The position numbers were made by a program, and so were the translations under genes. Shown here piece by piece: positions 22,970-35,523 of a stretch of 64,000 bases of DNA. Below the pieces are notes generated by a model. It saw only the letters and a program-made list of their open reading frames with translations. It was not told where the DNA came from and did not search any database. The stretch spans positions 372,001 through 436,000 of the forward strand of contig JADLSH010000184.1 of the NCBI GenBank assembly GCA_016169945.1, written 5' to 3'. The number at the start of each line of letters is the position of its first letter. Position 1 is the first letter of the stretch. Source of the stretch: Trachythela sp. YZ-2020 (lineage: Eukaryota > Cnidaria > Anthozoa > Malacalcyonacea > Clavulariidae).

Positions 22970-25900
22970 TAAATAAGTTACAAAGCGTCATCAACACTCC
23001 ATGACCGTTAAAAGCATGTTGACTATTTGCCAAAAACAAAAAGCTACGGGAAATTTGAATTGCAAGCTTTGACTGAAATATTTTCTCATATACCTCGTTC
23101 TCACAATCACCTCTCTTCTGATTTTCATGTTCTTGCTATAACATAGGGAAAATGTTTGGATCAGATAAGTCGGAGTGAACTCCACACCATTTCAGTTAGT
23201 CCTGGCTCGAACGCTGATTTAGTTCTGGCCTTTTCTGGCCATCCAAAAAGGTCTAGTAAGAGCCACCCCTTACTGTTCCCGTGTTACTACCACAGAAGGA
23301 AACCTAAACTACATTAACTATATCTATACTGGATAGATGTATTAGTACTAAACTGTTCTCCCTAGAGATCCAGCAAGGATCATCCCTTATTGTTCCAGTG
23401 TTACTACAGGAGGAAACCTACACTCAACTAACCTTATTTATACTGGATAGCTCTAACACTACTAAATTGTTCTCCCAGTTGGCAAGGGCCATCCCATATT
23501 GCTCCAGTGTTGAAACCAGAGCACGCAGAGGAAGCCAGAGTGACGTGTAGATAACCTCATTAGTGTCAACCTGGAAGCACTATTCTCACATGCGACTGAG
23601 GTAAAATTACACTCAGACAACTGCATATAGCAACAATCAAGCATTGGTCTCAGAGGTGAAAGGTACAAGCACTAATGATTGTGCCACCAACACCCCATGA
23701 CCTTTTGAAATAAAAAGAATGTTGACTTTTTGCCAAAACAGAAAGCTACAGTAGATTTGAATAGCAAGATTTGAGTGAAGTAATCCTCATATACCTTGTT
23801 CTCAGCAGCAAGTGTCTTCTGTGTTTGAAGTTTCAAACGCTATAAAAGAAATAATGTTAGGATCAGATAAGTCAGGGTGAACTCAGTTCAGTTCTGGGCC
23901 GAACCCTAGTTTTTAAAGAATTTCAGTGTCGGTCGAAAAAAAAACTGATGGCAGGACCAGGAATTCAGCTTGGAAAAACGAAAACCAATTAGCAAACGAC
24001 AAGTTCAAAACTTCCAATTTTCCACTGGAGTTTTACTGACAGAGGCGGTGGCACATAGGGCAAGGTTAAGTGAGGCAGAGAGTCTGGTTAACTTATTGAT
24101 TGAATATCCAAGAGTCTCCCCTTGACTCCTAAAATCATCTGGTGTTCGACAGAGTAAAACACAGGCAGTATTTATATTAGAAGACTTTGACTGAGACAAC
24201 TTAAATGTCTAATATATGCATGGGAAATTAAACGGACAAATAAAAAAACAATGCTGTCTGTTAGGTGCGTCCAAAATAACGCACTTAATAGATGTCTTAG
24301 CCATATCTTAGACGTTTAATTCATCTATATTTTTCTTGGCATCTCGTTCGATGGGATAAATAGTAGAAGGTGTTAGTAGATGGAATACCCGAACGGAAAT
24401 TTATATACATTTTTTAGACCTAGCCAGGAGCAGTTGCGAAAAATGCAACTTAGGCCCTCTGGCAGGAATTGAACCTGCAGCCCTGCGATTCCGGTGCAGC
24501 GCTCTAACCAACTGAGCTACAGAGTCCAGTTGCTGAGCATTAACCGCAAGTTCGGTATATAAGATGGAAGTGATGCCAGTATATGGTGTATGGGTAAATA
24601 TCAAGATTTTTCTCGGCATCTCGTTCGATGGGATTAATAGTAGAAGCTGTTAGTAGATGGAATACTCGAACGGAAATTTATATACATTTTACATACAATT
24701 CCTGCCAGAGGGCCTAAGATGCATTTTTCGCAACTGCTACTGGCTAGGTCTAAAAAATGATGACTACAATCTAGTCGAAATGTCGATTCAATAAAATAAC
24801 AAAATGTTATTCGGAGTTACTGTTCTTTTGTATTACTTGTCGTGTTTCACAACTTTTTTTCCAACGATTCTCTAGATCTGGCTCCAAGTTCTTCTCTTCA
24901 TTTGTTGTTTGTTTTTCATGCTCTAGTGATCCTTCCAGACCTTGTGGACTTTCCCTCAAGGGCTTCTTTTCTTTCAGTCGTGATAGAATTTGATTGCGAC
25001 TTAAAGGTTTGTCATCATTATTCTATAAGACGAAAATATTGTACTTACAACATAACAAAACCATAACATACATGTAACATAAAATGAATTTGTAGTATGT
25101 ATATTATTAGCATATTTCTCAGGTTCAATTGGACAGGCCTCAGAATTCAGCAAGCCGGATATTGTTTTGTATAAGAAAAAAGTGAGTGCTGGATAATTGA
25201 TGTAGCATGTCCGTTCGACACACAAGTCAAAATTAAAAAGCAAGAGAAACTTAAGAAATACCAGGATCTGAAAAGAGAAATGAGTAGGATCTGGAATTGT
25301 CAAAAAGTATCAATTATACCAATTATAATTGGAACATTGGGAACTGTCGGAAAGGGAAGTTGTCTGTGGCTAAAAGCTACAGGAAGTAGCCTGGTTGGTA
25401 GTGAATTAAATAGAGTGGCTGCATAATCCTGAAAATTATCATGTGCGAGAGCAATGACCAGATTAACGAAGGGTGTGCGAGTGTTGAACTCGTTGCAGTT
25501 GTTGTTACGGTGGCCAGTTGTTACCAGGGCGACTTAATTTAAGGATACATTCAACACTCTTTAACATATCTTCCAGTCACAAAGCTGGTCGCGGAGAACG
25601 CGTAGTCGTTTCCCAAAGCTCTCCGTCAAAGGATAGAAGTCTATCTTAAATCATGACCGTTTAAAATGCAAAGCATGTCGACTATTTGCCAAAACAAAAA
25701 AACCACAATTATTTGAATTGCAAGCTTCGACTAAATTATTCTCATATACTTTGTTCTTAGAATCACATCTTTTCTGTGTCTCAAGCTCCAGCTATAAAAT
25801 AGATGTTTGGATCAGATAAGTTAGGGTGAACTCCACATCAGTTCAGTTAGTTCTTGCTCGAGCCCTGATATAGTTCTGACCCTACCATGAGGTCTAGTAA

Positions 25901-28900
25901 GAGCAATCTCTTACTGTTCCAGTGTTACTCATCAGGGTCAATCAGAAGCAATCATCTTACATGTGACTGAGGTAAAATTATACTCAGACAACTGCATATA
26001 GCAACAATCGAGCATTGGTAACAGAGGTGAAAGGTACAAACACTAATGACTGTGTCACCAACACCTCATGACCTTTTGAAATAAAACAAATGTTGACTAT
26101 TTGCCAAAACAGAAAGCTACAGTATATTTGAATAACAAGCTTTGACTGAAATGATTCTCATATACCCCGGATTCAGCAAAAAATCTCATCAGATTTTCAT
26201 TTTCCATCTATAAGATAGAGAATGTTTGGATCAGATAAGTCGGGGTGAACTCCACATCAGTTCAGTTAGTTCTGTCCCGAACCCTGATTTAGTTCTGACC
26301 CTCCCAAGAGGTCTAGTAAGAGCAATCCCTTACTGTTCCCACATTGCTACCACAGCTAAGGAAACCTAAACAAAATTATACTCAGACAACTGCATATAGC
26401 AACAATCAAGCATTGGTCACAGAGGTGAAAAATACAAGAACTAACGACTGTGTCACCAACACCTCATGACCTTTTGAAATAAAAAGAATGTTGACTATTT
26501 ATCCCAAGATTGCAACCCCTTGACCCCAAAGAAAATCCGACTGTCATAATTAAAATTGGTTCGCTGAACTAACTTGGCAAATTGCAATATCACATTAAAA
26601 GCTGTCTAAGTGAGATGTCTTTCGGAAAGACAAATGCAAGCGAGCCCCAAAGAAACCAAGTTGGCCTGCTAGGGACCTTCGACAAATACATTTTGTCTTT
26701 TGATTGCTGACCTTCTCCCACATCACGTGGACCTGTGTTTGCTTAAACACCCCCTAACCCAACACAAAAGTTGCCAAGTTCACATGGTTCAAAACCTTAT
26801 TATTAAGTTATTGAGGCAACATCTCTACACAAAGTGGCCATTATTCATAGAGGATATTTGTAAATATATTACAAAGTGCCACGAGGTACGAGGCTGGAAC
26901 CTTAGAGTTCACTGGGCTGGAATGCAGATATATTGCCATCGTGCGGTTAGCTGTTAACTGTTAGCCATTCAGCGACGAGCTTATTTAAATTGATAACCAA
27001 TCAGCAAGTGGCTTACAATGCAATGACGTAATGTTCCCCAAGACCATTACATCATTCAATTTTTCCTGTTCGCAGGCTAGATCTTAAACTCAACATGGCG
27101 CTTATGTTTTGAAATGTCAAAATAATTTGACAAAACGTCGTTAATTCATGTAAAAACGTGGAAATACGAAGGTTTTCAATACGAAAGTATGGAATAGAAC
27201 GAATGCTTTAAAATATGTGGCCAATTTCAAATGTAGTTGTTCTATTTCTGAAGGAGAAACTATCAAACTAAACAGTTAAACAATCAAACTGTCGAAGATT
27301 AAGCCATTAAGGTATATAAGAAATACTACAACATATTAAAAAAAAAACATGGTATAATTGTATATGTATATATATATATACATTTGTTACTCATTTGAAT
27401 TGGTCTGCCAACGTTTGACCAATACGTGCGCCGTGCACGAATATGTGATAGCTGACTCCTGAACTCTAATTAGTCTAATAAATAGAGCTCCGCGTTATTG
27501 CGCGTTTATGTCTCAATTATATTCAACACTGATATCTAGTTTCTCTTGAGCTTCCCACCAATACAAATAAATACCCACGTATGGTACGTTCGCTCAAACT
27601 ATTGTAGAGTATAGATGTTTTAGGGCGATGCGCCGAATCAAGTGTTGAAGGCGCAATGTTTGTTGTTGGAAATATAATATCCCTCATACTATTTGTCGTC
27701 AGGAATGTGTCTCGCTGAATACTGATATCGAGTCTGTTCAAGCGTTTGGGTCAAATCGAAGTATAATAATCAGGAGCTATAGGATCATCTTAAAATATTG
27801 CAAAACGTAGGGAGAACTAAGCTCTTCGGTTTTCTTGTAAAAACTTGACCCGTTTACAGTGTAATAATTATCAAGAATATGTGACAGCTGACCCTTGAAC
27901 TCTAATAAATAGAGCTCGTTATTGCGCGTTTATGTCTGAATTTAGTGAATTATATTCAACACTGATTTCTAGTTTCTGTTTAGTTTCCCACAAATACAAA
28001 TAAAAACCCACGTATGGTTCGCTCAAACTATTGTAGAGTATAGATGTTTTAGAGCGATGCGCTTTACGATCGTCAAGTCTTGAAGGCGCAATGTTTGTAT
28101 ATAATACCCTCATATAGACTGAAGTATGTCGAATATTTTACACAGTGCGTGACGAATATCAGCATGATTTGTACGTTTCTCGTTCGTATTGCATTTATCG
28201 TATCGTTCCCTTGATGCGTTATTGATCTGGTTAAAACACAAGTACGTAACTCAAAATGCGCAAGTATTCTATAGATGCACACAAGATTGACAAGAAAATT
28301 GCATGCGTTTTGTGCGGGTGACTTGGGTGACCGTGGGAGTGCAAGTTTGTGATATCCCCAAAAAACCACGAGGACGACGATGACGAAAAAAACAGACAGG
28401 GCCATATTAAACCTATGGCTCTGCCAGCCGTAGTAACTATATACACCTCGTCCCAATGGGAATACTTGTCCCTAGAGTCATGCTATTGTTGCTTTATTGT
28501 GTTCCCCCCTTTGCAAAATGGCGCCCGTAATTACGAAATTGCCTATTGTTGAATATTACTCCTTCGTGGCAACTGTGGCATCACCATGAGCAGATACATG
28601 TACGCTTAGCGTACCTATTTTTCCTATTGCTTGAATGTTAATAGAAGAGGAAACCAGAGTACCCGAGGAAAATCTCATCAGAGTCAACCTGGATGCACTC
28701 TTCTCACATGGGACTGAGGTAAAATTATACTCAGACAAACTGCATATAGCAACAATCAAGCATTGGTCACAGAGGTGAAAGGTACAAGCACTAATGACTG
28801 TGTCACCAACACCTCATGACAAAAAATGTTGACTTTTTGCCAAAACTACTGACAGTAGATTTGAATAACAAGCTTTGACTGAAATGATTCTCATATACCC

Positions 28901-31900
28901 TGAATTCAGCAAGAATTGTCTTCAGACTTTCATTTTCCATCTATAAAATAGAGAATGTTTGGGTCAGATAAGTCAGGGTGAACTCCACATCAGTTCAGTT
29001 AGTTCTGTCCCAAACCCTGATTTAGTTCTGACCCTCCCAAGAGGTCTAGTAAGAGCAATCCCTTACTGTTCCCACATTGCTACCACAGCTAAGGAAACCT
29101 AAACAAAATGATACTCAGACAACTACATATAGCAACAATCGAGCATTGGCCGCAAAGGTGAAAGGTACAAGCACTAATGACTGTGTCACCAACACCTCAT
29201 GACCTTTTGAAATAAAAAGAATGTTGACTATTTGTCAAAACTGAAAGCTTAAATTATCCAAAGATTGGAACCCCTTGACCCCAAAGAAAATCCGACTGTC
29301 ATAATTAAAATTGGTTCGCTGAACTAACTTGGCAAATTGCAATATCACATTAAAAGCTGTCTAAGTGAGATGTCTTTCGAAAAGACAAATGCAAGCGAGC
29401 CCCAAAGAAACCAAGTTGGCCTGCTAGGGACCTTCGACAAATACATTTTGTCTTTTGATTGCTGACCTTCTCCCACATCACGCGGACCTGTGTTTGCTTA
29501 AACACCCCCTAACCCAACACAAAAGTTGCCAAGTTCACATGGTTCAAAACCTTATTATTAAGTTATTGAGGCAACATCTCTACACAAAGTGGCCATTATT
29601 CATAGAGGATATTTGTAAATATATTACAAAGTGCCACCTACACCACATGACCTTTTGAATAACAAGCTTCGACTGAAATGATTCTCACATACCTGGTTCA
29701 CAGCTAAAACTCTTTCAAAAATTGCCTATGAAATAGATGTTTGGATCAGATAAGTCAGGGTGAACTCCACATAAGTTCAGTTAGTTCTGGCCCGAACCCT
29801 GATTTAGTTCTGACCCTCCCAAGGGATCTGGTAGGAGCAATCCCTTACTGTTCCAACGTACAGGAGGAAGCCAAAACAACACTAACTTTATCTATACTGG
29901 ATAGCTATATCGTTACTAAACTGTTCTCTCTAGAGGTCCAGTAAGTTGGGCTTTTTCCTATTGCTCGAATGTTGATACAAGAGGAAAGCAGAGTACCTGG
30001 GGAATATCTCATCAGAGTCAACCTGGAAGCACTCTCCTTACATGTGACTGTGGTAAAATTATACTCAGACAACTGCATATAGCAACAATCAAGCATTGGT
30101 CACAGAGGTGAAAGGTACAAGCACTAATGACTGTGTCACCAACACCCCATGACAAAAAATGTTGACTTTTTGCCAAAACTACTGCCAGTAGATTTGAATA
30201 ACAAGCTTTGACTGAAATGATTGTCATATACCCCGAGTTCAGCATTACGTCTATTCAGTCTCTCCCATCTTTCAAATCCCATCTATAAAATAGAGAATGT
30301 TTGGATCAGATAAGTCAAGGTGAACTCCACATCAGTTCAGTTAGTTCTGTCCTGAACCCTGATTTAGTTCTGACCCTCCCAAGAGGTCTAGTAAGAGCAA
30401 TCCCTTACTGTTCCCACATTGCTACCACAGCTAAGGAAACCTAAACAAAATTATACTCAGACAACTGCATATAGCAACAATCGAGCATTGGCCGCAAAGG
30501 TGAAAGGTACAAGCACTAATGACTGTGTCACCAACACCTCATGACCTTTTGAAATAAAAAGAATGTTGACTATTTGCCAAAACTGAAAGCTTAAATTATC
30601 CCAAGATTGCAACCCCTTGACCCCAAAGAAAATCCGACTGTCATAATTAAAATTGGTTCGCTGAACTAACTTGGCAAATTGCAATATCACATTAAAAGCT
30701 GTCTAAGTGAGATGTCTTTCGAAAAGACAAATGCAAGCGAGCCCCAAAGAAACCAAGTTGGCCTGCTAGGGACCTTCGACAAATACATTTTGTCTTTTGA
30801 TTGCTGACCTTCTCCCACATCACGCGGACCTGTGTTTGCTTAAACACCCCCTAACCCAACACAAAAGTTGCCAAGTTCACATGGTTCAAAACCTTATTAT
30901 TAAGTTATTGAGGCAACATCTCTACACAAAGTGGCCATTATTCATAGAGGATATTTGTAAATATATTACAAAGTGCCACCTACACCACATGACCTTTTGA
31001 AATAAAAAGAATGTCGATTATTTGCCAAAACAGAAAACTACAGTTGATTTGAATAACAAGCTTCGACTGAAATGATTCTCACATACCTGGTTCTCAGCTA
31101 AAACTCTTTCAAAAGTTGCCTATGAAATAGATGTTTGGATCAGATAAGTCAGGGTGAACTCCACATCAGTTCAGTTAGTTCTGGCCCAAACCCTGATTTA
31201 TTTCTGACCCTCCCAAGGGATCTGGTAGGAGCAATCCCTTACTGTTCCCACGTTACTACCACAGAAAGAAGCCAAAACAACACTAACTTTATCTATACTG
31301 GATAGCTTTATCAGTTCTAAACTGTTCTCTCTAGAGGTCCAGTAAGGGCTTTTTCCTATTGCTTGAATGTTGATACATAAGGAAACCAGAGTACCTGGGG
31401 AAAATCTCATCAGAGTCAACCTGGAAGCACTCTCCTTACATGTGACTGAGGTAAAATTATACCCAGACAAACTGCATGTAGCAACAATCAAGCATTGGTC
31501 ACAGAGGTGAAAGGTACAAGCACTAATGACTGTGTCACCAACACCCCATGACAAAAAATGTTGACTTTTTGCCAAAACTACTGACAGTAGATTTGAATAA
31601 CAAGCTTTGACTGAAATGATTCTCATATACCCTGAATTCAGCAAGAATTGTCTTCAGACTTTCATTATCCATCTGTAAAATAGAGAATGTTTGGATCAGA
31701 TAAGTCAGGGTGAACAAAAATGATGCCCAAAAAATTTTGTTGTAGTATTTGGAGATAAATCGGGGAATTGTAACCGGAAAAGCCCAAAAAATTACGTAAA
31801 AGTGAGAGAAATCATGTCTCAAATCATGATTGTGTCCGGAAAATTTTTTTAGCGACAGGGGGGGGAAGGGTGATGTCTTTAATTTGTTAATATTTGTCGG

Positions 31901-34900
31901 GCAAATTCTTTTAACCCCCCCGTTGGTGCAACCCTAGTTTCGCCCCTGACTGTGTCACCAACACCTCATGACCTTTTGAAATAAAAAGAATGTTGACGAA
32001 AAATGTTGACTTTTGCCAAAACTACTGACAGTAGATTTGAATAACAAGCTTTGACTGAAATGATTGTCATATACCCTGAGTTTAGCATTACGTCTATTCA
32101 GTCTGTCCCATCTTTCAAATCCCATCTATAAAGTAGAGAATGTTTGGATCAGATAAGTCAAGGTGAACTCCACATCAGTTCAGTTAGTTCTGTCCTGAAC
32201 CCTGATTTAGTTCTGACCCTCCCAAGAGGTCTAGTAAGAGCAATCCCTTACTGTTCCCACATTGCTACCACAGCTAAGGAAACCTAAACAAAATTATACT
32301 CAGACAACTGGATATAGCAACAATCGAGCATTGGCTGCAAAGGTGAAAGGTACAAGCACTAATGACTGTGTCACCTACACCACATGACCTTTTGAAATAA
32401 AAAGAATGTTGACTATTTGCCAAAAGAAAAAGCTACAGTAGATTTGAATAGCAAGCTTTGAATGAAATGATTCTCATATACCTTGATCTCATCATTCCGT
32501 CTCTTCTCTCTTTGAAACTCCGCCTATAAAATAGATGTTTGCATCAGATAAGTCGGGGTGAAATCCACATCAGTTCAGTTAGTTCTGGCCTGAACCCTGA
32601 TTTAGTTCTGACCCTCCAAAGAGGTCCAGTAAGAGTAATCCCTTATTGTTCTCACGTTACTACCATAGAAGGAAACCTAAACAACACTAACTTAATCCAT
32701 ACTAGATAGCTCTATCGGTACTAAACTGTTCTCCCTAGAGGTCCAGTAAGGGCTTTTTCTTATTGTTCAAATGTTGATACAAGAGGAAAGCAAAGTACTT
32801 GGGAAAAATCTCATCAGAGTCAACCTGGAAGTACTCTTCTTACATGTGACTGAGGTAAAATTATACCCAGACAACTGCATATAGCAACAATCAAGCATTG
32901 GCCACAGAGGTGAAAGGTACAACTGTGTCACCAACACCCCATGACCTTTTGAAATAGATGAATGTGGACCACTTGGCAAAACAGAAAACTACAGTAGATT
33001 TGAATAACAAGCTTTGAATGAAATGTTTCTCATATACCAGGATCTTAGCATACCTTATGTCTTTCAAGACTTGCCTATGAATTCGAAATAGATGTTTGGA
33101 TCAGATAAGTCAGGGTGAACTCCACATCATTTCAGTTAGTTCTGGCCTGAACCCTGATTTAGTTCTGACCCTCCCAAGGGATCTGGTAGGAGCAATCCCT
33201 TACTGTTCCCACGTTACTACCACAGGAGGAAGCCCAAACAACACTATAGCTTTATTTGTACTGGATAGCTCTATCGATACTAAACTGTTCTCTCTAGAGG
33301 TCCAGTAAGTTGGGCTTTTTCCTATTGCTCGAATGTTGATACAAGAGGAAAGCAGAGTACCTGGGGAATATCTCATCAGAGTCAACCTGGAAGCACTCTC
33401 CTTACATGTGACCGAGGTAAAATTATACTGAGACAAACTGCATATAGCAACAATCGAGCATTGGCTGCAAAGGTGAAAGGTACAAGCACTAATGCTGTGT
33501 CACCAACACCACATGACAAAAAATGTCGACTTTTTGCCAAAACTACTGACAGTAGATTTGAATAACAAGCTTTGACTGAAATGATTCTCATATACCATGG
33601 ATTCAGGATAAACTTTAAGTCTCTTCCGTCTTGGAAGTGCCATCTATAAAATAGATAATGTTTGGATCAGATAAGTCGAGGTGAACTCCACATCAGTTCA
33701 GTTAGTTGTCCCGAACCCTAATTTAGTTCTGACCCTCCCAAGCAGTCTACTGTAGTAAGAGTAATCCCTTACTATTCCCACATTGCTACCACAGCTAAGG
33801 AAACCTAAACAAAATTATACTCAGACAACTGCATATAGCAACAATTGAGCATTGGTATCAGAGGTGAAAGGTACAAGAACTAATGATTGTGCCACCAACA
33901 CCCCATGACCTTTTGAAATAAAAAGAATGTTGACTTTTTGCCAAAACTGAAAGCTACAGTAGATTTGAATAACAATCTTTGACTGAAATAACTCTCATAT
34001 ACCTTGTCTTCCAGGCCCGTAGCTGAGGGGGGGCCGGCACGCCCCCCCCTGGCGAATATTTGTGCCCCCCCTGGCACAATTGTACATCCCCCCAAAAAAA
34101 ATAATGTAAGTTTCGTTGTGTTATATGTGAATTTTTTGATAAAAATACTGGTTTATATGATAAATATGCAGGTTTTGTGCTTGAAAAGAGACGGTAGAAG
34201 TAATAGTATTTGAGAATATTTTTTAGATTCCTGTTTGGATCAGATAAGTCGAGGTGAACTCCACATCAGTTCAGTTAGTTCTGGCCCGAACCCTAATTTA
34301 GTTCTGACCCTCCCAAGAGGTCTAGTAAGAGCAATCCCTTACTGTTCCCCCACATTGCTACCACAGCTAAGGAAACCTAAACAAAATTATACTCAGACAA
34401 CTGCATATAGCAACAATCGAGCATTGGCCGCAAAGGTGAAAGGTACAAGCACTAATGACTGTGTCACCAACACCTCATGACCTTTTGAAATAAAAAGAAT
34501 GTTGACTATTTGCCAAAACTGAAAGCTTAAATTATCCCAAGATTGCAACTCCTTGACCCCAAAGAAAATCTGACTGTCATAATTCAAATTGGTTCGCTGC
34601 ACTAACTTGGCAAATTGCAATATCACATTAAAAGCTGTCTAAGTGAGATGTCTTTCGAAAAGACAAATGCAAGCGAGCCCCAAAGAAACCAAGTTAGCCT
34701 GCTAGGGACCTTCGACAAATACATTTTGTCCTTTGATTGCTGACCTTCTCCCACATCACGCGGACCTGTGTTTGCTTAAACACCCCCTAACCCAACACAA
34801 AAGTTGCCAAGTTCACATGGTTCAAAACCTTTTTATTAGGTTATTGAGGCAACATCTCTACACAAAGTGGCCATTATTCATAGAGGATTGTAAATATATT

Positions 34901-35052
34901 ACAAAGTGCCACCTACACCACATGACCTTTTGAAACAAAAAGAATGTCGATTATTTGCCAAAACAGAAAACTACAGTAGATTTGAATAACAAGCTTTGAC
35001 TGAAATGATTCTCACATACCAGGTTCTCACCAAAAAGTCTTTTATTAGTTGC
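22970..35052 (-). CDS. Array of phase-0 mini-exons in tandem units of about 560 bp
   Basis: Each unit has an acceptor (usually TATTTTATAG or TTTCATAG), a tiny open exon, and the donor GTATATGAG or GTATGTGAG. From 5' to 3' on the minus strand: 35052-35020 ATNKRLFGENL; 33643-33596 MALPRRKRLKVYPESM; 33074-33054 ASLERHK; 32523-32482 AEFQREKRRNDEIK; 32125-32075 MGFERWDRLNRRNAKLR; 31672-31631 MDNESLKTILAEFR; 31119-31087 ATFERVLAENQ; 30282-30232 MGFERWERLNRRNAELG; 29725-29693 AIFERVLAVNQ; 28940-28899 MENESLKTILAEFR; 26207-26166 MENENLMRFFAESG; 25791-25750 LELETQKRCDSKNK; 23839-23795 RLKLQTQKTLAAENK; 23135-23094 QEHENQKRGDCENE. Every length is a multiple of three and none has a stop. Peptides are charged and coiled-coil-like with a loose ER.KR..AEN theme. 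The unit near 34.0 kb is broken by an insertion. Introns are built of SINE sequence. I do not recognise the protein. Confidence 0.6.
23230..23690 (-). mobile_element. SINE copies inside the array
   Basis: Tail (GTTTCCTCCTGTAGTAACAC in reverse) is duplicated, then body and a head with CACTAATGATTGTGCCACCA. Similar SINE-derived sequence fills the introns between the other mini-exons. Confidence 0.5.
24412..24540 (-). mobile_element. SINE with a full tRNA-like head
   Basis: On the minus strand a 73-nt tRNA-like head starts GACTCTGTAGCTCAGTTGGT, with D arm, anticodon arm and GGTTCAATTCCTGCC T arm. It is followed by a body ending TTTTTCGCAACTGCTCC. The acceptor stem is mispaired at its outer two positions and position 33 is C rather than U, so it is a SINE head, not a working tRNA. 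Flanking blocks of about 100 bp (24330-24410 and 24600-24700) are near copies of each other, and the 3' part of a second SINE follows at 24700-24755. Confidence 0.7.
24837..25022 (-). CDS. 62-codon charged exon within the mini-exon array
   Basis: Acceptor TTTTCGTCTTATAG ends at 25023, then 186 nt are open in phase 0, and a donor GTAATA begins at 24836. The peptide begins NNDDKPLSRNQILSRLKEKK, includes LEHEKQTTNEEKNLEPDLE and ends NRWKKSCETRQ. It is strongly charged and helix-prone. Length and phase agree with the mini-exons on both sides (23839 and 25750), so it probably belongs to the same transcript. No family is recognised. Confidence 0.5.
25130..25425 (+). mobile_element. Decayed non-LTR retrotransposon fragment
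   Basis: The plus strand reads KPDIVLYKKK, then VACPFDTQVKIKKQEKLKKY, QDLKREMSRIW and VSIIPIIIGTLGTVGKG, phrases seen in the C-terminal part of many invertebrate retroelement proteins. The frame changes once near 25190. It lies in an intron of the mini-exon array, in the opposite orientation. Confidence 0.6.
26505..26885. repeat. Intronic block repeated five times in the window
   Basis: The block contains AAGCTGTCTAAGTGAGATGT, TTGATTGCTGACCTTCTCCC and GAGGCAACATCTCTACACAA. Further copies lie at about 29250-29645, 30590-30985, 34530-34920 and 49430-49845, with an older relic at about 22680-22880. Each keeps a 60-67 codon plus-strand ORF (LLPHHADLCLLKHPLTQ), most likely a by-product of recent copying. 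Confidence 0.7.
26886..28560. other. Gap in the array with a direct duplication
   Basis: No mini-exon unit occurs here. About 220 bp at 27440-27660 recur at 27878-28100 (shared: TTATTGCGCGTTTATGTCT, CAAACTATTGTAGAGTATAG). I see no convincing coding region. A short AT microsatellite lies at about 27360. Confidence 0.5.
34004..34210. mobile_element. Insertion that destroys one mini-exon
   Basis: The donor side (GAAGACAAG|GTATATGAG) is intact at 34003, but G/C-rich repeat DNA (GCCCGTAGCTGAGGG, CCCCCCCTGGC) replaces the rest of the exon and its acceptor. Related G/C-runs occur elsewhere in the window. Confidence 0.5.
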
Positions 35053-35472
35053 CTATGAAATAGATGTTTGGATCAGATAAGTCACGGTGAACTCCACATC
35101 AGTTCAGTTAGTTCTAGCCAAAACCCTGATTTAGTTCTGACACTCCCAAGGGATCTGGTAGGAGCAATCCCTTACTGTTCCCACGTTACTACCACAGAAG
35201 GAAGCCTAAACAACACTAACTTTATCTGTACTGGATAGCTCTATCCGTACTAAACTGTTCACCACTAGAAGTCCAGTAAGTCCTTCAATGTTGATACAAG
35301 AGGAAACCAGAGTACCTGGGGAAAATCTCATCAGAGTCAACCTGGAAGCACTCTCCTTACATGTGACCGAGGTAAAATTATACTCAGACAACTGCATATA
35401 GCAACAATTGAGCATTGGTCACAGAGGTGAAAGGTACAAGAACTAACGACTGTGCCACTAACACCCAATGAC

Positions 35473-35523
35473 CTTTGTCTGATCTTCAAAACAAGTAATA
35501 TCGCCGCTTGAAAGCATTGCCAT
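35473..35523 (-). CDS. Candidate first exon 5' of the mini-exon array
   Basis: An ATG in good context (CAACATGG) opens 17 codons, MAMLSSGDITCFEDQTK, ending at a possible but weak donor, GTCATT. The length is again a multiple of three, and the exon sits at the array's upstream border. The same 51 nt are kept at 51419-51369 in unit B. The poor donor and lack of other evidence make this tentative. Confidence 0.25.

Noticed and set aside
24467..24540. A working tRNA gene on the minus strand
   Set aside because: It has tRNA-like arms and A and B boxes, but the outer acceptor stem is mispaired, position 33 is C, and the sequence continues into a SINE body with a second partial copy nearby.
24401..24619. 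ORF containing SVAQLVRALHRNRRAAGS
   Set aside because: A well-known translation artefact of tRNA-derived SINE heads.
27523..28456. Minus-strand ORFs at 27.5 and 28.1 kb
   Set aside because: They fall in a direct duplication where the second copy does not keep the frame, and no splice signals support them.
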